Positions 1-8,390 of a DNA stretch of 57,987 nt are shown one piece after another. The notes under the pieces were generated by a model that saw only the letters and a list, made by a program, of their open reading frames with translations, made no database searches and was not told where the DNA came from. The translations under genes were made by a program, and so were the position numbers. Numbering within the stretch: the first letter of the stretch is position 1; every line of letters begins with the position of its first letter. The DNA comes from Candidatus Neomarinimicrobiota bacterium (lineage in GTDB: Bacteria; Fidelibacterota; Marinisomatia; Marinisomatales; S15-B10), in the NCBI GenBank assembly GCA_036476315.1, contig JAZGBI010000011.1, positions 1-57,987 on the forward strand, written 5' to 3'.

Positions 1-833
1 TCGACCCCTTTCATGGCCTTCTTCAGTCCATAAGAGACTTCCCCCAGCTTTGTCGGGTCATTGTAGTAGGTTACTCCGGCGACAATTGCCTTTCCCCTCG
101 CAGGGGGATCCTCAGATTTGAAGATTCCGGATCCTACAAAGACGCTTTCAGCCCCAAGTTGCATCATTAGAGCGGTATCGGCGGGCGTGGCGATGCCTCC
201 GGCAGCGAAGTTAGGCACAGGGAGTTTTCCCAATTTGGCCACCTGTTTCACCAGACTGTAGGGAGCCCCCAATTCCTTGGCTTTTGCCATCATTTCCTCT
301 TCGCCAAGAACCGTCAATTCCCTTATCTGATCCTGGACACTTCTCATATGCCTCACAGCTTCCACGATGTTTCCACTTCCCGCCTCTCCTTTGGTCCGGA
401 TCAGCGCAGCTCCCTCGCCGATCCTTCGAAGGGCTTCACCGAGATCCCGGCATCCACAGACGAACGGAACCTTGAAAGGGTGCTTGTTGATGTGATGAGC
501 TTCATCGGCAGGAGTCAATACTTCACTTTCATCGATAAAATCAACACCGATGGCCTCCAGAATCTGTGCCTCGGCAAAGTGACCTATGCGGCATTTTGCC
601 ATCACCGGTATGGACACTTCCTTCTGAATGGTCTCAATCATCTTGAGGTCTGACATCCGGGCAATGCCCCCCTCCTCGCGAATGTCCGCCGGTATCCGCT
701 CCAAGGCCATAATCGCCACGGCACCCGCATCCTCTGCGATCTTCGCTTGCTCGACGGTTGTGACATCCATAATGACACCACCTTTGAGCATCTCAGCAAG
801 ACCGACCTTGACCTCAAATGATCCCTTTTCCAT
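1..833 (-). CDS. pdxS: Pyridoxal 5'-phosphate synthase lyase subunit PdxS (3'-truncated by window edge)
   Basis: PdxS makes PLP from ribose 5-phosphate, glyceraldehyde 3-phosphate and ammonia supplied by the glutaminase PdxT (cytosolic, DXP-independent route). I translated this frame from the ATG at 833; it stays open to base 1, giving about 277 residues of a family of roughly 290. Visible family marks are Asp23, the Schiff-base lysine Lys80 in [10 protein letters not shown], and the second lysine near residue 148 in [11 protein letters not shown]. The start is supported by a strong GGAGGTGAGG ribosome site just upstream. It overlaps the end of ispH by 20 nt, so it is probably translated from the same mRNA. 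pdxT is not visible and may lie beyond the window edge. Confidence 0.95.
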   Translation of the reverse strand, partial: MEKGSFEVKVGLAEMLKGGVIMDVTTVEQAKIAEDAGAVAIMALERIPADIREEGGIARMSDLKMIETIQKEVSIPVMAKCRIGHFAEAQILEAIGVDFIDESEVLTPADEAHHINKHPFKVPFVCGCRDLGEALRRIGEGAALIRTKGEAGSGNIVEAVRHMRSVQDQIRELTVLGEEEMMAKAKELGAPYSLVKQVAKLGKLPVPNFAAGGIATPADTALMMQLGAESVFVGSGIFKSEDPPARGKAIVAGVTYYNDPTKLGEVSYGLKKAMKGV

Positions 834-1689
834 CTTTCCTCACCTCCTCGACTTGTGCCGAAATTTCTTCAATGGTTGTCTTGACTTCCTCAATCAAATA
901 ATCGGGTGTCGACGCACCCGCCGAGATGCCGACCCTCTCCGCTACTGAAAGCCAGGAAGAGTCGATCTCATCTGAGGAATTCACCTGATATGTATTTGGA
1001 TTAATCTCCCGGGCAAGCTCGGTCAGCCGCTTGGAATTCGCGCTTGTAAATGATCCGATAATGATCATGACATCACTATCCCGGGCCAGTTCCTTGATTT
1101 GTTGCTGATTGCGCTTCGTGGGATAACATATGGTATTGATAAAGTGGAGATCATACACCTTGGTCATCAAAATGTTGACAATCGCCTGAACGTTTTCGAT
1201 GGTCTGAGTCGACTGGCTCACCACTCCTGCCTTCTTCATCTTGCGAAGCCCCTGGGCCTCCTCAGGCGTAGCCACAATGACGGGATCCTTCACCTGGCTC
1301 GCAATCCCAACGACCTCGTCATGTCCGTGATCTCCAATGATAATGATGGGACGGCCCTCTTTTTCGAGACTCTGAACCTCACTGTGTATCTCCTGGACGA
1401 GGGGGCAGGTGGCATCAATAATGTTCATGCCCTTCTCCTGGGCTTTGGACCAGATTGCTGCTGCCGTCCCGTGGGCCCGGAACAATACCGGGGCTTTTTC
1501 AGGAACATTGTCCAGGTTTTCCACAACCCGTGTCCCGGCCTCCGACAGGTCTTTCACCACACGCTCGTTGTGAACAATATGCCCCAGCATGAAGACTTCC
1601 CCGTTATGGCTGGCGTTTTCGTACGCCAAGCTTACGGCGTCTCTGACACCGAAACAGTATCCGGCGTCCTTGGCTATCGTTATCTTCAC
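814..1689 (-). CDS. ispH: 4-hydroxy-3-methylbut-2-enyl diphosphate reductase (IspH/LytB)
   Basis: Last step of the MEP isoprenoid pathway: a 4Fe-4S enzyme reducing HMBPP to IPP and DMAPP. The 291-residue protein has the family's normal length. Three conserved cysteines for the cluster are visible: [10 protein letters not shown] near residue 12, DATCPLV near 95, and [11 protein letters not shown] near 187. The start codon is GTG (1687-1689), overlapping the stop of the upstream DHH gene as GTGA, a typical coupled junction. pdxS overlaps its 3' end. Identification is secure. Confidence 0.96.
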   Translation of the reverse strand: MKITIAKDAGYCFGVRDAVSLAYENASHNGEVFMLGHIVHNERVVKDLSEAGTRVVENLDNVPEKAPVLFRAHGTAAAIWSKAQEKGMNIIDATCPLVQEIHSEVQSLEKEGRPIIIIGDHGHDEVVGIASQVKDPVIVATPEEAQGLRKMKKAGVVSQSTQTIENVQAIVNILMTKVYDLHFINTICYPTKRNQQQIKELARDSDVMIIIGSFTSANSKRLTELAREINPNTYQVNSSDEIDSSWLSVAERVGISAGASTPDYLIEEVKTTIEEISAQVEEVRKDGKGII

Positions 1690-2732
1690 GCAGCACTCCC
1701 GTTGGCCATCTGAGACTCCAATTCTCTCAACGTATTTGAAACGACATACTCAACGGCCTGTTCCAGCCCCATCTGGACGGTGGTGCCCGCAGCAAACGGG
1801 TGCCCCCCTCCCCCCATCCGGCGTGCCACCATGTCGATCCTAACTCGCCCTTTTGACCGGAAATTCACCCGGCAGCTATCCCCCGTGAGTTCGTGGACCA
1901 TTACCGCAACTTCAACTCCTCGAATCGATCTGACGACGTCCGTAAATCCGCTGACGTACTCGGGGCGTGCCCCCACTTTCTTGATCATCTCCCTTGTGAC
2001 CGTGAACCAGGCCAATTTTCCTCCTCCGGTCAACCGGACCGTCTCAAGAGAATCTGCCATGAGAAGAATCCTCTCCACGGGTGTCGATTCATACACGCGT
2101 TGGTATAAGTCATAAGGCCTGATTCCAAGGCGAATCAATTCGCTGGCCATTTGATGAGCTCCGGCCGAGGTATTGTTGAAGCGGAAAGAACCTGTATCGG
2201 TCATTAAGGCAACGTACAGTCCCTCGGCAATTTCTTTCGTGAGTCCGTCATCACCACCCCAACGGGCCGTGGCATATTTCATATATTCGTACAAAAGATA
2301 GCCGGTTGCGCAGGCGGAAACGTCATGCAATGTGTATACAAAACCATTGGGATTGGGATGAGGATGATGATCGAGGGAAAAGGTGGGTACGGTCAGTCTT
2401 CTGAGATCCTCCCCCAGTTGAGCAAGGCGCTTGTAGCTTCCACTGTCGAAAATCACCGCAAGATCCACGTGCTCCAGCCAGTGGGCGTGTGATGCCCGGT
2501 CGTAGTACTCAAAAGGGGCCAGATCTGACAGGAACAGATACGCATCGGGAAGCGGCGAGGGATTGAGAATTCTACACTTCTTACCCCGGAGCGAAAGAAA
2601 CTGATACATAGCCACCTGCGAGCCGAGCCCGTCCCCATCGGGCTCCACGTGCGTGGAGAAGACGATTGTCTGGGCGGTCCCAATCAAGCTGTGAAACTCC
2701 GCCCAACGCTCATCCGGTCCGTTCTGACTCAT
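1686..2732 (-). CDS. DHH-family phosphoesterase, NrnA-like (nanoRNA/pAp phosphatase)
   Basis: A DHH/DHHA1 phosphoesterase, most like NrnA, which degrades 2-5 nt RNA and dephosphorylates pAp. N-terminal DHH motifs: STHVEPDGDGLGS (about residues 26-38), AVIFDSG, and the name-giving LDHHPHPNP. The DHHA1 signature GGGGHPFAAG is near the C-terminus. The frame is open to 2795, but I prefer the ATG at 2732 (348 aa) because AGGAGGG precedes it; the longer N-terminus looks like non-coding sequence. pAp is produced when PAPS is used, so this activity would fit the PAPS enzymes and sulfotransferases at the other end of the window; that link is inference. The exact substrate cannot be told from sequence. 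Confidence 0.88.
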   Translation of the reverse strand: MSQNGPDERWAEFHSLIGTAQTIVFSTHVEPDGDGLGSQVAMYQFLSLRGKKCRILNPSPLPDAYLFLSDLAPFEYYDRASHAHWLEHVDLAVIFDSGSYKRLAQLGEDLRRLTVPTFSLDHHPHPNPNGFVYTLHDVSACATGYLLYEYMKYATARWGGDDGLTKEIAEGLYVALMTDTGSFRFNNTSAGAHQMASELIRLGIRPYDLYQRVYESTPVERILLMADSLETVRLTGGGKLAWFTVTREMIKKVGARPEYVSGFTDVVRSIRGVEVAVMVHELTGDSCRVNFRSKGRVRIDMVARRMGGGGHPFAAGTTVQMGLEQAVEYVVSNTLRELESQMANGSAA

Positions 2733-2848
2733 TTTCCCTCCTGACGTTTTACGGCGAAAAGCCCGGGACTCACCTCCGAGACCCGACGGTGACATAGGCG
2801 TCTGTTCCGAAATATGGAATCACCTGTTTAAGTTTCTGCCAGAAAATA

Positions 2849-2876
2849 AATTTACGCTTATAAACGAACATGTCAA
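2849..2876 (-). promoter_or_regulatory. Candidate sigma70-like promoter for the DHH-ispH-pdxS operon
   Basis: On the minus strand TTGACA (2871-2876) and TAAATT (2849-2854) are separated by 16 nt. They lie in the 181-nt gap between dprA and the DHH gene, leaving a leader of roughly 110 nt. The -35 box is perfect and the -10 box matches 4 of 6. Confidence 0.45.
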
Positions 2877-2913
2877 AATCATACATCGATTCCTTACCTG
2901 AAACAACAGTCGT

Positions 2914-4035
2914 CTACTTCCTTACAAACCGCTTTCCACTCAGTTGAACAACTGCATCCTTTAACTCCAGCCTGAGCAACAAGTCCAGGACAGACGAGGG
3001 TTGGAGGTTCATTTCTTCAACTATGGCATCCACATGCTTCGGTTCATTTGAGAGAACCGAATAAACTTTCATCTCGTCCGATTTTAGGTCGAGGTTCAGC
3101 TCTTTCTGAACAGGTTTGGACGGGTGTTTCAACTTGGGATTTACGATATCTACAATCTGTTGCACACTTTCCACTGGTATGGCTCCGTGGCGAATGAGAC
3201 GCAGGCATCCAGTGCTCATCCTGTCTGTGAGACGCCCGGGAACGGCAAACACCTCCCTGTTCTGGTCAACAGCGTTAAAAGCCGTCAACAACGCTCCGCT
3301 GCGATTTCCTGCTTCAACCACGATGGTGGCGTGACTCAATCCACTGATAATCCGATTGCGGCGGGGAAAGTTCCCGGCATCGGGTTTTGTCCCAAAGGGA
3401 AACTCAGATACAAGGGCACCTCTGTCTTCAATCAACGGGAGTAGCCTCCGGTTTTCAGGAGGATAGGTGATATCCAGACCATTTCCCAACACGGCAACGG
3501 TCCTGCCCCCGGCTCGAAGGACCGCTTTGTGAGCCAGTGTGTCAATTCCCCGGGCCAACCCGCTAACAACGGTGAGGCCAACTCTCGCCAGTCCCTCCGC
3601 GATATTGTTGACCACCCCCATCCCGTACGGGGAAGGCTTTCGAGTCCCCACAATGGCCAGACAGTCTTCATCCTTCCCCGTCAACGATCCTCTTACAAAC
3701 AGAAGGACGGGTGGATCATAAATCTTTTTCAGCAGATCGGGATAACTGTTGTCCCATAACGTCACGACATCGGTGTGCAGTTTCTTTGCCCTTTCAAGCT
3801 GATCACGCGCAAATGGAGACGAAGGGTGCTCGGTGATCTTCTGTGCCAGTTTGATGTCCACTCTTTCCACCCGACAAAGGGCTCTCAAAGATGCGTGGAA
3901 AACATCTTCAGGGCTTCCGAACTCTTCCACAAGCAGCCTTATCCGAGTAGGTCCGAGGCCCGAGACTTCAATTAGCCGGAGCAGGGAAATAAGATCACTG
4001 TTTTTCATCGATGAACGAGGATAGCTTTTCGACAA
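2914..4035 (-). CDS. dprA: DNA processing protein DprA
   Basis: DprA loads RecA onto incoming single-stranded DNA in natural transformation. Order of domains: helix-hairpin-helix/SAM-like region (about 10-75); Rossmann-like DprA core (about 80-290) with VSGLARGIDTLAHKAVL and the ssDNA-binding PRRNRIISGLS; and a C-terminal winged helix (about 315-373). Length 373 is normal. The start is ambiguous: an in-frame Met at residue 10 (base 4008) would begin MKNSDLISLL and overlap obgE by only 14 nt, against 41 nt for the longer form. Together with the ComEA-like gene near 10.3 kb it suggests DNA-uptake ability. Confidence 0.94.
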   Translation of the reverse strand: MSKSYPRSSMKNSDLISLLRLIEVSGLGPTRIRLLVEEFGSPEDVFHASLRALCRVERVDIKLAQKITEHPSSPFARDQLERAKKLHTDVVTLWDNSYPDLLKKIYDPPVLLFVRGSLTGKDEDCLAIVGTRKPSPYGMGVVNNIAEGLARVGLTVVSGLARGIDTLAHKAVLRAGGRTVAVLGNGLDITYPPENRRLLPLIEDRGALVSEFPFGTKPDAGNFPRRNRIISGLSHATIVVEAGNRSGALLTAFNAVDQNREVFAVPGRLTDRMSTGCLRLIRHGAIPVESVQQIVDIVNPKLKHPSKPVQKELNLDLKSDEMKVYSVLSNEPKHVDAIVEEMNLQPSSVLDLLLRLELKDAVVQLSGKRFVRK

Positions 4036-4972
4036 GTTGTTTCAATCCAAAACCGGAGATGCTGGAGATGGCCACGGTTTCATAATCATTCACCATAGCG
4101 GGTAACCGATTCTTGTCCTGAAGCAAATCGACTTTGGTGAGAACGACAACCGTCGGCAAAGCAATGAGTTTCTCACTGTAAGATTCCAGTTCCTTCGCCA
4201 AGCTGGCGCATACCGAACCGAGATTCTCCTCCGTCGACTCAATGAGAATGGCAAGAGCCGAGGTTCGTTCTATATGCTTGAGAAAACGAAAACCGAGTCC
4301 TTTTCCCTTACTCGCACCCTCGATCAGACCGGGAATATCCGCCATGACAAGCGATCGAAAATCACCGTACTTGACGATTCCCAGGTGTGGTTGCAGAGTC
4401 GTGAACGGGTAATCGGCGATTTTGGGCCTGGCTGATGACAGTCTTGACAGGAGGGTTGATTTGCCCGCGTTGGGTAGCCCTACGAGCGCCACGTCGGCCA
4501 AAACTTTTAGCTCAACTTCATATATCAATTCTTCCCCATTTTCACCGGACTCTGCATAGCGGGGAGCCTGGCGTGTTGGGGTGGTGAATTCAGCGTTCCC
4601 CTTTCCCCCTTTTCCACCGTGTGCCGCGATGAATTGGCCGCCGGTTTCCACGAGGTCGGCGAGGACAGCGTCTTTCCCTTTCCCCCGGAAGACGGTTCCC
4701 ACCGGCACAGGGACGATCACGTCCTCACCACCCTTCCCGGTTTTCCTTCCGCCAGAGCCGTCACGGCCGTTGGCTGCCCGATAATGCTTTCTGTATCGAA
4801 CGTCCTGAAGGGTATGGAACTGTGAATTCGCCCTGAATATGATATGTCCACCTCGCCCACCATTACCGCCATCGGGACCACCTTTCGGGATGTACTTTTC
4901 CCGGCGAAAGGAGACACATCCGTTTCCTCCGTGGCCCGCCGTAACTCTTATTTTTGCATAATCCACAAACAT
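3995..4972 (-). CDS. obgE: Obg family GTPase (ObgE/CgtA)
   Basis: Ribosome-associated GTPase involved in 50S maturation and stress control. The glycine-rich Obg domain occupies residues 1-158 (GHGGNGCVSFRREKYIPKGG). The G domain follows, with GLPNAGKST (G1), the FTTLQP switch region (G2), DIPGLIEGA (G3), TKVDLL (G4) and SSISG (G5). At 325 residues it lacks the variable C-terminal extension found in some Obg proteins, as in many bacteria. No strong ribosome site precedes the ATG. It overlaps dprA downstream and follows icd by 131 nt. Confidence 0.96.
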   Translation of the reverse strand: MFVDYAKIRVTAGHGGNGCVSFRREKYIPKGGPDGGNGGRGGHIIFRANSQFHTLQDVRYRKHYRAANGRDGSGGRKTGKGGEDVIVPVPVGTVFRGKGKDAVLADLVETGGQFIAAHGGKGGKGNAEFTTPTRQAPRYAESGENGEELIYEVELKVLADVALVGLPNAGKSTLLSRLSSARPKIADYPFTTLQPHLGIVKYGDFRSLVMADIPGLIEGASKGKGLGFRFLKHIERTSALAILIESTEENLGSVCASLAKELESYSEKLIALPTVVVLTKVDLLQDKNRLPAMVNDYETVAISSISGFGLKQLVEKLSSFIDEKQ

Positions 4973-5103
4973 GATAGGGACGAGATAAGCCTCGATTATG
5001 CGAACTTATACCTGCTGTCTGAATACGACTACCGAATGGCCTAATGCGCGCGAAGGGGAATAAAAAACAGACATGAAGAAAGTACGGAGAGTATGAAGGT
5101 AGA

Positions 5104-6420
5104 TCACATATTTCCGATAACGTCGTCGGCGAATTTCGATGTTGAAACCTTGGTGGCGCCCTCCATCTGACGCTCAAGATCATAGGTCACGGTCTTCTGC
5201 AAGATGGTCTGCTCCATGGCCCGAACCACCGCATCTGCCGCCTCCTGCCACCCAAGATATTCCAGCATCATGACACCCGACAGAATAAGAGAACCGGGGT
5301 TCACCTTATCCTGACCGGCATACTTTGGGGCAGTCCCGTGAGTCGCCTCGAACACGGCCACATGGTCTCCAATATTGCCTCCGGGAGCCATTCCCAGACC
5401 CCCCACCTGGGCAGCGGCGGCATCGGAAAGGTAGTCACCATTTAGATTTGGCGCACATATGACGTCGTACTCATCCGTCCTCGTGAGAATCTGTTGAAAC
5501 ATGGAATCGGCAATACGATCTTTTACCACGATTCTTCCACCGGGATTCCCAGGGGGGTTTCCGTTTCGCAACCGGGCAAAAGCTCCGGGTTTGGTGACGG
5601 GCGTAACCCCATTCTCCGCCCAGGTCTCATCCCATAATTCTGCCTCCGTGATGATCCTGTCACGGAATCGCTCGATTGCCTCTTCGTAACCCCAATCCTT
5701 AAAGGCCCCCTCCGTAAACTTCATGATGTTTCCCTTGTGGACGATCGTGACCGATTTGCGGTTTCGGTCGGTGGCGTACTCCAGGGCTTTCCTCACGAGA
5801 CGCTTTGAGCCGAAAGGACTCATGGGTTTGATCCCGATGCCCGATTCCGCCCGGATGTTCTTTTGGAAATTGGTATTGACGAACTCGATTAGCCTGCTGG
5901 CGTCCTCACTGCCCCCCTGCCACTCAATGCCCGCGTACACATCTTCCGTGTTCTCCCGGAAGATCACCACATCCATCCTTTCGGGATGCCTCACCGGAGA
6001 TGGTACTCCTTTCAACCAGCGCACCGGGCGGACGCATGCGTAAAGGTCCAGGAGTTGCCTTAAAGCAACATTCAAACTACGGATCCCTCCCCCCACGGGC
6101 GTGGTAAGAGGACCTTTAATTGCGACAAAGAATTCGCGGATGGTTTCAACGGTCTCCTCGGGCAGCCATTGGCCGGCCGCCTCGTACGACCTGCTTCCTG
6201 CCTGGACTTCCTTCCAAATGATTCTGCGCTTGCCCGTGTACGATTTTTTCACGGCCGAATCCAATACGCGCACGGCTGCGTTCCAGACGTCCGGGCCTAT
6301 GCCGTCACCTTCAATAAAGGGAATGACTGGACTATCCGGAACGATCAGTCTGTCGTTTTGCAGAACGATGTGCTCTCCACCTTCAGAAACCTCCATATCC
6401 CTATCGTTTCCCATAGTCAA
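5104..6420 (-). CDS. icd: Isocitrate dehydrogenase, NADP-dependent, type I
   Basis: TCA-cycle oxidative decarboxylation of isocitrate to 2-oxoglutarate. The substrate loop [16 protein letters not shown] is intact, with Ser115 matching the regulatory Ser113 of E. coli Icd. The cofactor site reads [11 protein letters not shown]; the Lys-Tyr pair is the known marker for NADP rather than NAD. Length 438 against 416 in E. coli; the extra residues are N-terminal. The frame begins with TTG at 6420, overlapping the fmdB stop as TTGA; an ATG two codons later (6414) is the alternative. No AceK kinase/phosphatase is present in the window. Confidence 0.95.
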   Translation of the reverse strand: MTMGNDRDMEVSEGGEHIVLQNDRLIVPDSPVIPFIEGDGIGPDVWNAAVRVLDSAVKKSYTGKRRIIWKEVQAGSRSYEAAGQWLPEETVETIREFFVAIKGPLTTPVGGGIRSLNVALRQLLDLYACVRPVRWLKGVPSPVRHPERMDVVIFRENTEDVYAGIEWQGGSEDASRLIEFVNTNFQKNIRAESGIGIKPMSPFGSKRLVRKALEYATDRNRKSVTIVHKGNIMKFTEGAFKDWGYEEAIERFRDRIITEAELWDETWAENGVTPVTKPGAFARLRNGNPPGNPGGRIVVKDRIADSMFQQILTRTDEYDVICAPNLNGDYLSDAAAAQVGGLGMAPGGNIGDHVAVFEATHGTAPKYAGQDKVNPGSLILSGVMMLEYLGWQEAADAVVRAMEQTILQKTVTYDLERQMEGATKVSTSKFADDVIGNM

Positions 6421-6698
6421 TCACCCTTATCCCCGTCGGTTGATGTCTTCTTACCGTCTGACTTCTTCTCTTCTCGCTCAGGTTTTGAACTTGATTTTTC
6501 TTCTCCCTTCGATGAATCCTTCCGGTAATCAGTAACGTAGAACCCCGATCCTTTGAAGATAAGACCTGCTCCGGCGCCTATGAGACGACGGACTGCTCCG
6601 CCACATACCGGGCATTCTGTCAGAGGCGCTTCAGTTATACTTTGCAGAAATTCGAACTTGTGTCCGCATGCGTCACATCGATAATCATAGGTGGGCAT
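6417..6698 (-). CDS. FmdB-family zinc ribbon protein
   Basis: Small putative regulatory protein of the FmdB/CxxC_CxxC_SSSS family. The zinc ribbon occupies residues 1-40: [16 protein letters not shown] followed by a second CPVCGG knuckle, giving four cysteines. Residues 60-93 are a Lys/Glu/Ser-rich, probably disordered tail. First gene of a two-gene unit with icd (TTGA overlap), downstream of a long intergenic region with palindromes. Function is not established for this family outside amide-utilisation operons, and I infer none here. Confidence 0.88.
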   Translation of the reverse strand: MPTYDYRCDACGHKFEFLQSITEAPLTECPVCGGAVRRLIGAGAGLIFKGSGFYVTDYRKDSSKGEEKSSSKPEREEKKSDGKKTSTDGDKGD

Positions 6699-6851
6699 TG
6701 TCCCTCCTTCGATTCACCTCTCACCGTGCCTTTTAGTGGTCAAGGAAGAAACCACAAAAAATGAAACAAATCATCAAAGAATTTACTAAATGCCAGCCGG
6801 TTTTGAAGAGTAATTACGTCCTAATCTGAATTGCTCATCGGCGAAGATAGA

Positions 6852-6866
6852 GTAAATGTTATTTAC
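6852..6866. promoter_or_regulatory. Operator-like palindrome upstream of fmdB-icd
   Basis: GTAAAT-GTT-ATTTAC, a perfect 6-3-6 inverted repeat about 155 nt upstream of the fmdB start. The short, AT-rich arms resemble a dimeric regulator site. No regulator is identified. Confidence 0.35.
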
Positions 6867-6870
6867 AGGT

Positions 6871-6896
6871 GAGACAAATACATTTCTATTTGTCTC
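6871..6896. repeat. Perfect 9-bp inverted repeat upstream of fmdB-icd
   Basis: GAGACAAAT (6871-6879) and ATTTGTCTC (6888-6896) with an 8-nt loop, 4 nt beyond the 6852-6866 palindrome. No T-tract follows on either strand, so a rho-independent terminator for coaD is not well supported. It could be an operator or a weak transcript-end hairpin. Confidence 0.45.
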
Positions 6897-6997
6897 CGTT
6901 CTTCCGATGAACAATTCACCGATTGGTCCCGCCCGGCGGGAGGTTAGCCTCGCCTGTCTGACCGCCAGGCAGGCAGTCCCGAAAGTTCTCGGGACAT

Positions 6998-7034
6998 GCG
7001 GCCCGTCGAAGATCCCGTAGAATGCAGGGAAGGG
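6998..7034 (+). repeat. Dispersed repeat core, copy A
   Basis: This 37-nt stretch matches the reverse complement of 31073-31109 at 35 of 37 positions. Similarity continues discontinuously on both sides: a CACCGATT block before it in both copies, and a GTCGGGATGAA plus TGATCAGGC block after it. This suggests one repeat family of about 120-160 nt with indels. Confidence 0.75.
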
Positions 7035-7035
7035 T

Positions 7036-7071
7036 GATCAATTCATCCGGACCGGTCGGGATGAATTGATC
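7036..7071. repeat. 36-nt near-perfect palindrome
   Basis: Arms GATCAATTCATCC (7036-7048) and GGATGAATTGATC (7059-7071) are exact reverse complements. The 10-nt centre contains the palindrome GACCGGTC, so the whole 36 nt is self-complementary except for one G/G pair of positions. It abuts repeat copy A and may be its terminal part. Confidence 0.75.
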
Positions 7072-7135
7072 AGGCCAAAAAACAGATTTCTGACTATTCC
7101 GGTACCCGAAAGAAGGATTGAGCGAATAGTGTGGT

Positions 7136-7630
7136 CTATCTCTTTCCGGAGAATTTTTCTCTCAGACTGAGCGCGACACCTGGTGGAACAAGTTCATGAA
7201 CGTCTCCTCCAAGCTCTGAGACCTCGCGAATGATTGTGGAATTGAGATGAGTATATTTGGCATCAGTCATGAGAAAGACGGTGACAATTTCCTCGCTCAG
7301 ACGTCGATTCATCCAGGCCATCTGAAACTCAAACTCAATATCGCTCACAAACCGCAGTCCGCGAATCAGCGCGCATGCCCCGATACTTTTTGCGTACTCC
7401 ACAACAAGACCTCCGGTGGAGGTTACCTCCAGGTTTGAGTAATTCCGCGTGCATTCTTCGATCATGTTCTTACGTTGCTCCAGATCGAATAGAGGCTCCT
7501 TGTCCCGGTTAGTGGCAATGGTAATTACTAGATGGTCAAAGAGTTTCGTCACCCGGTCTATGATATCAATATGCCCTTTCGTAATGGGATCGAAAGAGCC
7601 CGGATAAATGGCTTTTCTCACGGATTTCAT
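7136..7630 (-). CDS. coaD: Phosphopantetheine adenylyltransferase
   Basis: Penultimate step of coenzyme A synthesis, joining AMP to 4'-phosphopantetheine. A nucleotidyltransferase Rossmann fold of 164 residues, normal for CoaD. Motifs: YPGSFDPITKGH at residues 9-20 (T/HxGH), ALIRGLRFVSD in the middle, and HLNSTIIREVSELGG (ISSTxIRE-like) near residue 130. ATGA overlap with the rsmD stop shows translational coupling. It is the last gene of the hrcA operon. Confidence 0.96.
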   Translation of the reverse strand: MKSVRKAIYPGSFDPITKGHIDIIDRVTKLFDHLVITIATNRDKEPLFDLEQRKNMIEECTRNYSNLEVTSTGGLVVEYAKSIGACALIRGLRFVSDIEFEFQMAWMNRRLSEEIVTVFLMTDAKYTHLNSTIIREVSELGGDVHELVPPGVALSLREKFSGKR

Positions 7631-8151
7631 TCTTTCTTGAAGAGTGAGACCTGTGTATCCCCGTAGCGCTTGATGGTCGCATGCCCGTCACGCCACCCAT
7701 CCCGGAAGGCCGACTCAATTATGAGAAAACCGCCACCAATCAGGTGGGTCCATGCCGACGTTTTCAAGACCGGAAGATTCACCTCACCATAGGGCGGATC
7801 GGCGAAGATGAGATCGAAATTCTCATCAGAACGACTAAGATATTCAAAGGAATCCATGCGTGCAACTTCAACGTCATGACCACGGAATAACTTCCCGTTA
7901 AGCTCAATTATCTCGATTGCTCGCCTGTCATGATCGACGAACATGACCGAGGACGCACCGCGGCTCAATGCTTCAAAACCCAGCGTGCCGCATCCGGCGT
8001 ACAAATCCAATACCTTCGCCTCAGAGACGTTCGGAACCATGTTGAAGATGCTCTCCCTTATTCTCGAAGTTGTAGGGCGGAGGTGTCTCACATCCCCCGT
8101 CTGGATCCGTAACCCTTTGAACACTCCGGCCTGGATCAATAGTGCGATCAC
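7627..8151 (-). CDS. rsmD: 16S rRNA (guanine966-N2)-methyltransferase
   Basis: Methylates G966 of 16S rRNA using SAM. SAM-binding motif I LDLYAGCGTLGFEALSRGA lies near residue 50, and the catalytic DPPYG motif in FDLIFADPPYGE near residue 117. Residues 13-38 (FKGLRI ... RPTTSRIRESIFNM) are typical of RsmD. Start is GTG at 8151, overlapping the upstream stop as GTGA. rsmD next to coaD is a very common bacterial arrangement. At 174 aa it is slightly short but complete. Confidence 0.94.
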   Translation of the reverse strand: MIALLIQAGVFKGLRIQTGDVRHLRPTTSRIRESIFNMVPNVSEAKVLDLYAGCGTLGFEALSRGASSVMFVDHDRRAIEIIELNGKLFRGHDVEVARMDSFEYLSRSDENFDLIFADPPYGEVNLPVLKTSAWTHLIGGGFLIIESAFRDGWRDGHATIKRYGDTQVSLFKKE

Positions 8152-8390
8152 GACCCGGGTCTCATCATGAATTCGTCCGGTGTATACTCCTTCACCTCGG
8201 ACTTAACGAAGGACTTCAGCGAAAAAAACCACCAAACCAGGAGACCCAGCGCGATCGCCACAAGGACGGCCAGAAACTCATTAAGTGAAAACCGATGAGA
8301 TTTCTTCGGGGATTTTTTCTCCTTTCCCTTGTCCGCTTCTGATTTCCTCTCTTGAAACCCGGACTTGCTGAGAAGATCGATGTCGTTCAT
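8148..8390 (-). CDS. Small single-pass membrane protein, unknown
   Basis: Eighty residues: a Lys/Glu/Ser-rich cytoplasmic-looking N-terminus (1-37), one hydrophobic segment (about 38-58, FLAVLVAIALGLLVWWFFSL), and a short charged tail. Not recognised. It overlaps the upstream possible PilM-like gene by one base (TGATG) and the downstream rsmD by four, so it is surely translated. By position it might be a reduced PilN/PilO-type partner of the upstream protein, but no sequence feature proves that. Confidence 0.75.
   Translation of the reverse strand: MNDIDLLSKSGFQERKSEADKGKEKKSPKKSHRFSLNEFLAVLVAIALGLLVWWFFSLKSFVKSEVKEYTPDEFMMRPGS

Larger units (their letters stand above)
6699..7135. other. Intergenic region (437 nt) with palindromes and a dispersed repeat
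   Basis: No credible gene. It lies between the end of coaD and the start of fmdB and should hold the fmdB-icd promoter. The half near fmdB has two AT-rich inverted repeats (6852-6866 and 6871-6896). The half near coaD is GC-rich and repeat-derived: a block starting CACCGATT at 6917, hairpin-forming CCCGCC/GGCGGG and CCTG/CAGG stretches, a 37-nt core (6998-7034) recurring inverted at 31073-31109, and a 36-nt near-palindrome (7036-7071). Confidence 0.8.

Noticed and set aside
6871-6896. Rho-independent terminator for coaD
   Set aside because: The hairpin is AT-rich and has no T-run after it on the minus strand.
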